DNA of 15,961 nt, taken from assembly GCA_021828575.1 (NCBI GenBank), contig JAJZEL010000076.1:1-15961 (forward strand). Reading direction: 5' to 3'. A program made the translations under genes and the position numbers. This DNA comes from Pseudomonadota bacterium (GTDB taxonomy: Bacteria > Pseudomonadota > Gammaproteobacteria > Burkholderiales > Ferrovaceae). Within the stretch, counting starts at the first letter, position 1, and each line of letters begins with the position of its first letter. Below are positions 14,049 to 15,961 of this stretch, piece by piece. The notes beneath the pieces are model-generated. The model was given only the letters and a program-made list of their open reading frames with translations, was not told the DNA's origin and did no database searches.

Positions 14049-15728
14049 ATGTACCAGTATGATCACGTGGACCAGCGCATCGTTGACGAGCGTGTGGCCC
14101 AATTCAGAGAGCAAACCCGTCGCTTTCTGGCGGGTTTGCTGTCGGAAGATGATTTCAGGCCACTGAGACTTCAGAACGGTTTGTATATCCAGCGCCATGC
14201 GCCCATGCTGCGGGTGGCCATTCCATACGGTGTGCTCTCATCTCGCCAGCTGCGCCAGCTGGCGCATATTTCTCGGCGCTATGACAAGAGCGTGGGGCAT
14301 TTCAGCACACGGCAGAATATCCAGTTCAACTGGCCGAGCCTGGAGTCTGTTCCTGACATTCTGGCCGACCTGGCACAGGTGCAGATGCACGCCATCCAGA
14401 CCAGTGGAAATTGCGTCCGGAACACCACCACGGATCATTTTGCCGGAGTGGCTGATGATGAACTGGAAGACCCGCGGATTTATTGCGAGCTGATTCGCCA
14501 GTGGTCCACCTTCCATCCCGAATTTGCCTTCCTTCCCAGAAAATTCAAGATTGCGGTCAATGGGGCGCTGGAAGATCGTGCAGCCACCTGGGTTCATGAC
14601 ATCGGATTGCATGTGGTGCGCGATTCGTCCAACCAGTTGGGATTCCGGGTCATTGTGGGTGGCGGGTTGGGGCGCACGCCCATGGTAGGTGTGCTGGTGC
14701 GGGATTTCCTGCCGGAAGTGCATCTGCTCACCTACCTGGAAGCCATCCTGCGGGTTTACAACCGTTATGGTCGTCGTGACAACAAGCACAAGGCACGGAT
14801 CAAGATTCTCGTGAAGGCCATGACCCCCGAACGTTTCATCCAGGAAGTGGAAGAAGAGTGGGCGCGCATCAAGGATGGCCCGGGAGCAGTACTACCCGAA
14901 GAAGTTGAACGCATTCGCGGCAGAATGCAGTATCCCGCGTATCAGGCCCACTCACCAGGTCGTCCGGCCGTGTTGCAGGAAGCGCTGGATGCGAGCCATG
15001 CCTTTGCACGCTGGCATGCCAGGAACGTGCAGGCCCATAAACGTGATGGTTATGCTTCTGTTGTCTTGTCGCTCAAGGCTCACGGTCACGCCCCAGGGGA
15101 CATCACGGCCGAGCAGATGGATCTTGTGGCATCACTCGCGGACGAATTTGGCTTTGGAGAGATACGTGTCAGTCACGAGCAGAATCTCGTGTTACCCGAT
15201 ATCCTCCAGGCGGACCTGCCCCGTTTATATCCCCTGCTCAGGGAAGGTGGGTTTGCCACCCCCAATGTGGGATTGCTGACCAACATGATTGCCTGCCCGG
15301 GCGGTGATTTCTGTTCCCTGGCCAATGCGCGGTCCATTCCTGTGGCGCAGGCCATTCAAGATCGGTTCGATGATCTGGATCGACTGGAGTCCATTGGCGC
15401 CCTGGACCTGAACATTTCCGGGTGCATGAATTCCTGCGGACACCACCACGTGGGACATATTGGAATTCTGGGTGTGGACAAGCATGGGCGAGAGTTCTAC
15501 CAGATCACCATTGGCGGACGGCAGGCTCCGGCCAGGCTGGGAAAGGTGATTGGCCCATCGTTGGAACAGGAAGATGTACCGGACGCAGTGGAGGCGATCA
15601 TTGAAGTCTATCTTGGACTTCGGCGCGATGAGGAAGACACTTTTTCCGAGGTGGTGGAGCGCGTGGGCATTGAACCGTTCCGCAGTCGTGTGTATGCATC
15701 GGAAGGCAGGGAGGCGCTTTATGCCTGA
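14049..15728 (+). CDS. cysI: Assimilatory sulfite reductase, siroheme/[4Fe-4S] hemoprotein
   Basis: Reduces sulfite to sulfide for cysteine synthesis in the cytoplasm. The 559-residue protein has the two-repeat nitrite/sulfite reductase fold. The cluster and siroheme ligands are Cys416 and Cys422 (CPGGDFC) and Cys459 and Cys463 (CMNSC). Substrate-pocket residues appear in STRQNIQF, TSGNCVRNTTTDHF and LPRKFKIAVNG. The RKFK pair matches sulfite reductases, whereas plant-type nitrite reductases have Asn after RKW, so sulfite is the favoured substrate. No flavoprotein domain is fused, so electrons must come from a separate donor. The ATG at 14049 has AGGGTGG 6 nt upstream, within a hairpin. The following DUF934 gene overlaps by 8 bp; in other betaproteobacteria this pair precedes cysH, cysD and cysN, which would lie beyond the window. 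Confidence 0.93.
   Translation: MYQYDHVDQRIVDERVAQFREQTRRFLAGLLSEDDFRPLRLQNGLYIQRHAPMLRVAIPYGVLSSRQLRQLAHISRRYDKSVGHFSTRQNIQFNWPSLESVPDILADLAQVQMHAIQTSGNCVRNTTTDHFAGVADDELEDPRIYCELIRQWSTFHPEFAFLPRKFKIAVNGALEDRAATWVHDIGLHVVRDSSNQLGFRVIVGGGLGRTPMVGVLVRDFLPEVHLLTYLEAILRVYNRYGRRDNKHKARIKILVKAMTPERFIQEVEEEWARIKDGPGAVLPEEVERIRGRMQYPAYQAHSPGRPAVLQEALDASHAFARWHARNVQAHKRDGYASVVLSLKAHGHAPGDITAEQMDLVASLADEFGFGEIRVSHEQNLVLPDILQADLPRLYPLLREGGFATPNVGLLTNMIACPGGDFCSLANARSIPVAQAIQDRFDDLDRLESIGALDLNISGCMNSCGHHHVGHIGILGVDKHGREFYQITIGGRQAPARLGKVIGPSLEQEDVPDAVEAIIEVYLGLRRDEEDTFSEVVERVGIEPFRSRVYASEGREALYA
14251..14266. repeat. 16-bp perfect palindrome inside cysI
   Basis: TGCGCCAGCTGGCGCA equals its own reverse complement. 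It encodes part of Leu-Arg-Gln-Leu-Ala-His in CysI, and a second copy of the half-motif CGCCAGCTG lies immediately upstream (14244-14252). The direct repeat follows from two similar amino-acid pairs (Arg-Gln-Leu twice), so codon choice may explain most of it. Confidence 0.5.
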
Positions 15729-15961
15729 GATCATCCTGGATGGACAGCGTAAGGAAGATACGTTTCGTTTCATTGAACGCTGGGAAGAGGCCATGCCTGG
15801 GCAGGATGTAATCGTGCCACTTCCTTTGTTGCAGGAACCGTTGCCTTTTCCGACAGGGGCAGGTGGGCGGCTGGGTGTGCGTCTGGAAGGTGCAGAAGGC
15901 CCCGAGGAACTGGAAGGGCATCTTGATCGTCTGGCGCTGGTGGAAGTCCGTTTTCCGGTGT
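15721..15961 (+). CDS. DUF934 protein, sulfur-assimilation associated (3' truncated by window edge)
   Basis: The first 80 residues of a protein of the DUF934 family (PF06073), which has no settled biochemical role but is found next to sulfite reductase genes. Visible features are an N-terminal acidic helix (RFIERWEEA), then VIVPLPLLQEPLPF, and GRLGVRLEGAEGPEELEGHLDRLALVEVRFP, which matches the family's GRLGVRL and LALIAVxFP pattern. The ATG at 15721 overlaps the end of cysI by 8 bp, implying translational coupling. The window ends inside codon 81, so the C-terminal half, where family members are most conserved, is not visible. An accessory role in sulfite reduction or electron supply is inferred only from context. 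Confidence 0.85.
   Translation, partial: MPEIILDGQRKEDTFRFIERWEEAMPGQDVIVPLPLLQEPLPFPTGAGGRLGVRLEGAEGPEELEGHLDRLALVEVRFPV

Noticed and set aside
1..15961. Mobile elements, CRISPR arrays, prophage, toxin-antitoxin or defence modules
   Set aside because: Every substantial frame is a recognisable housekeeping gene, gaps are 100 bp or less, and no direct-repeat arrays, terminal inverted repeats or tRNA attachment sites were seen.

Overview
This window is a compact stretch of chromosomal housekeeping genes, almost certainly from a betaproteobacterium. The evidence is the gene order perM-hda-HAD-pcnB-folK-dNK-panC divergent from purM-purN-NOP methyltransferase, the FVNRLQF form of PanC, a one-gene sulfite reductase followed by a DUF934 gene, and a GC-rich composition (high fifties percent by eye). 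A lineage near Nitrosomonadales or Ferrovales is possible, but genus cannot be fixed from this sequence. No rRNA, tRNA, insertion sequence, prophage, CRISPR array or defence island was seen. Coding density is very high, and no gap longer than about 100 bp lacks a gene.

Left part (1-2391, plus strand): the 3' nine-tenths of alaS, truncated by the window edge. Its last 7 bp overlap, tail to tail, the end of a minus-strand operon.

Minus-strand operon (8336 down to 2385, read right to left): an AI-2E family permease, hda (regulatory inactivation of DnaA), a HAD-IB phosphatase, pcnB (poly(A) polymerase), folK (folate synthesis), a deoxynucleoside kinase, panC (pantothenate synthesis) and a small DUF465/YdcH protein. 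Neighbours overlap or lie within 21 bp, so transcription and translation are probably coupled. panB, which often sits before panC in related genomes, is not here.

Plus-strand right half (8437-15961): purM and purN (purine steps 5 and 3) run into an RsmB/NOP-type RNA m5C methyltransferase and a multi-TM MscS-family channel, probably one transcript. desA (membrane fatty-acid desaturase) follows with its own sigma70-like promoter and Shine-Dalgarno. After an AT-rich gap come cysI (sulfite reductase hemoprotein) and the start of a DUF934 gene, the head of a sulfate-assimilation operon that leaves the window.

No undescribed multi-gene system was found. The observations most worth checking are a strong hairpin covering the cysI ribosome-binding site, a DesA C-terminal region resembling the C-terminus of ISL3-family transposases, hairpins in the purM leader, and the absence of panB beside panC.
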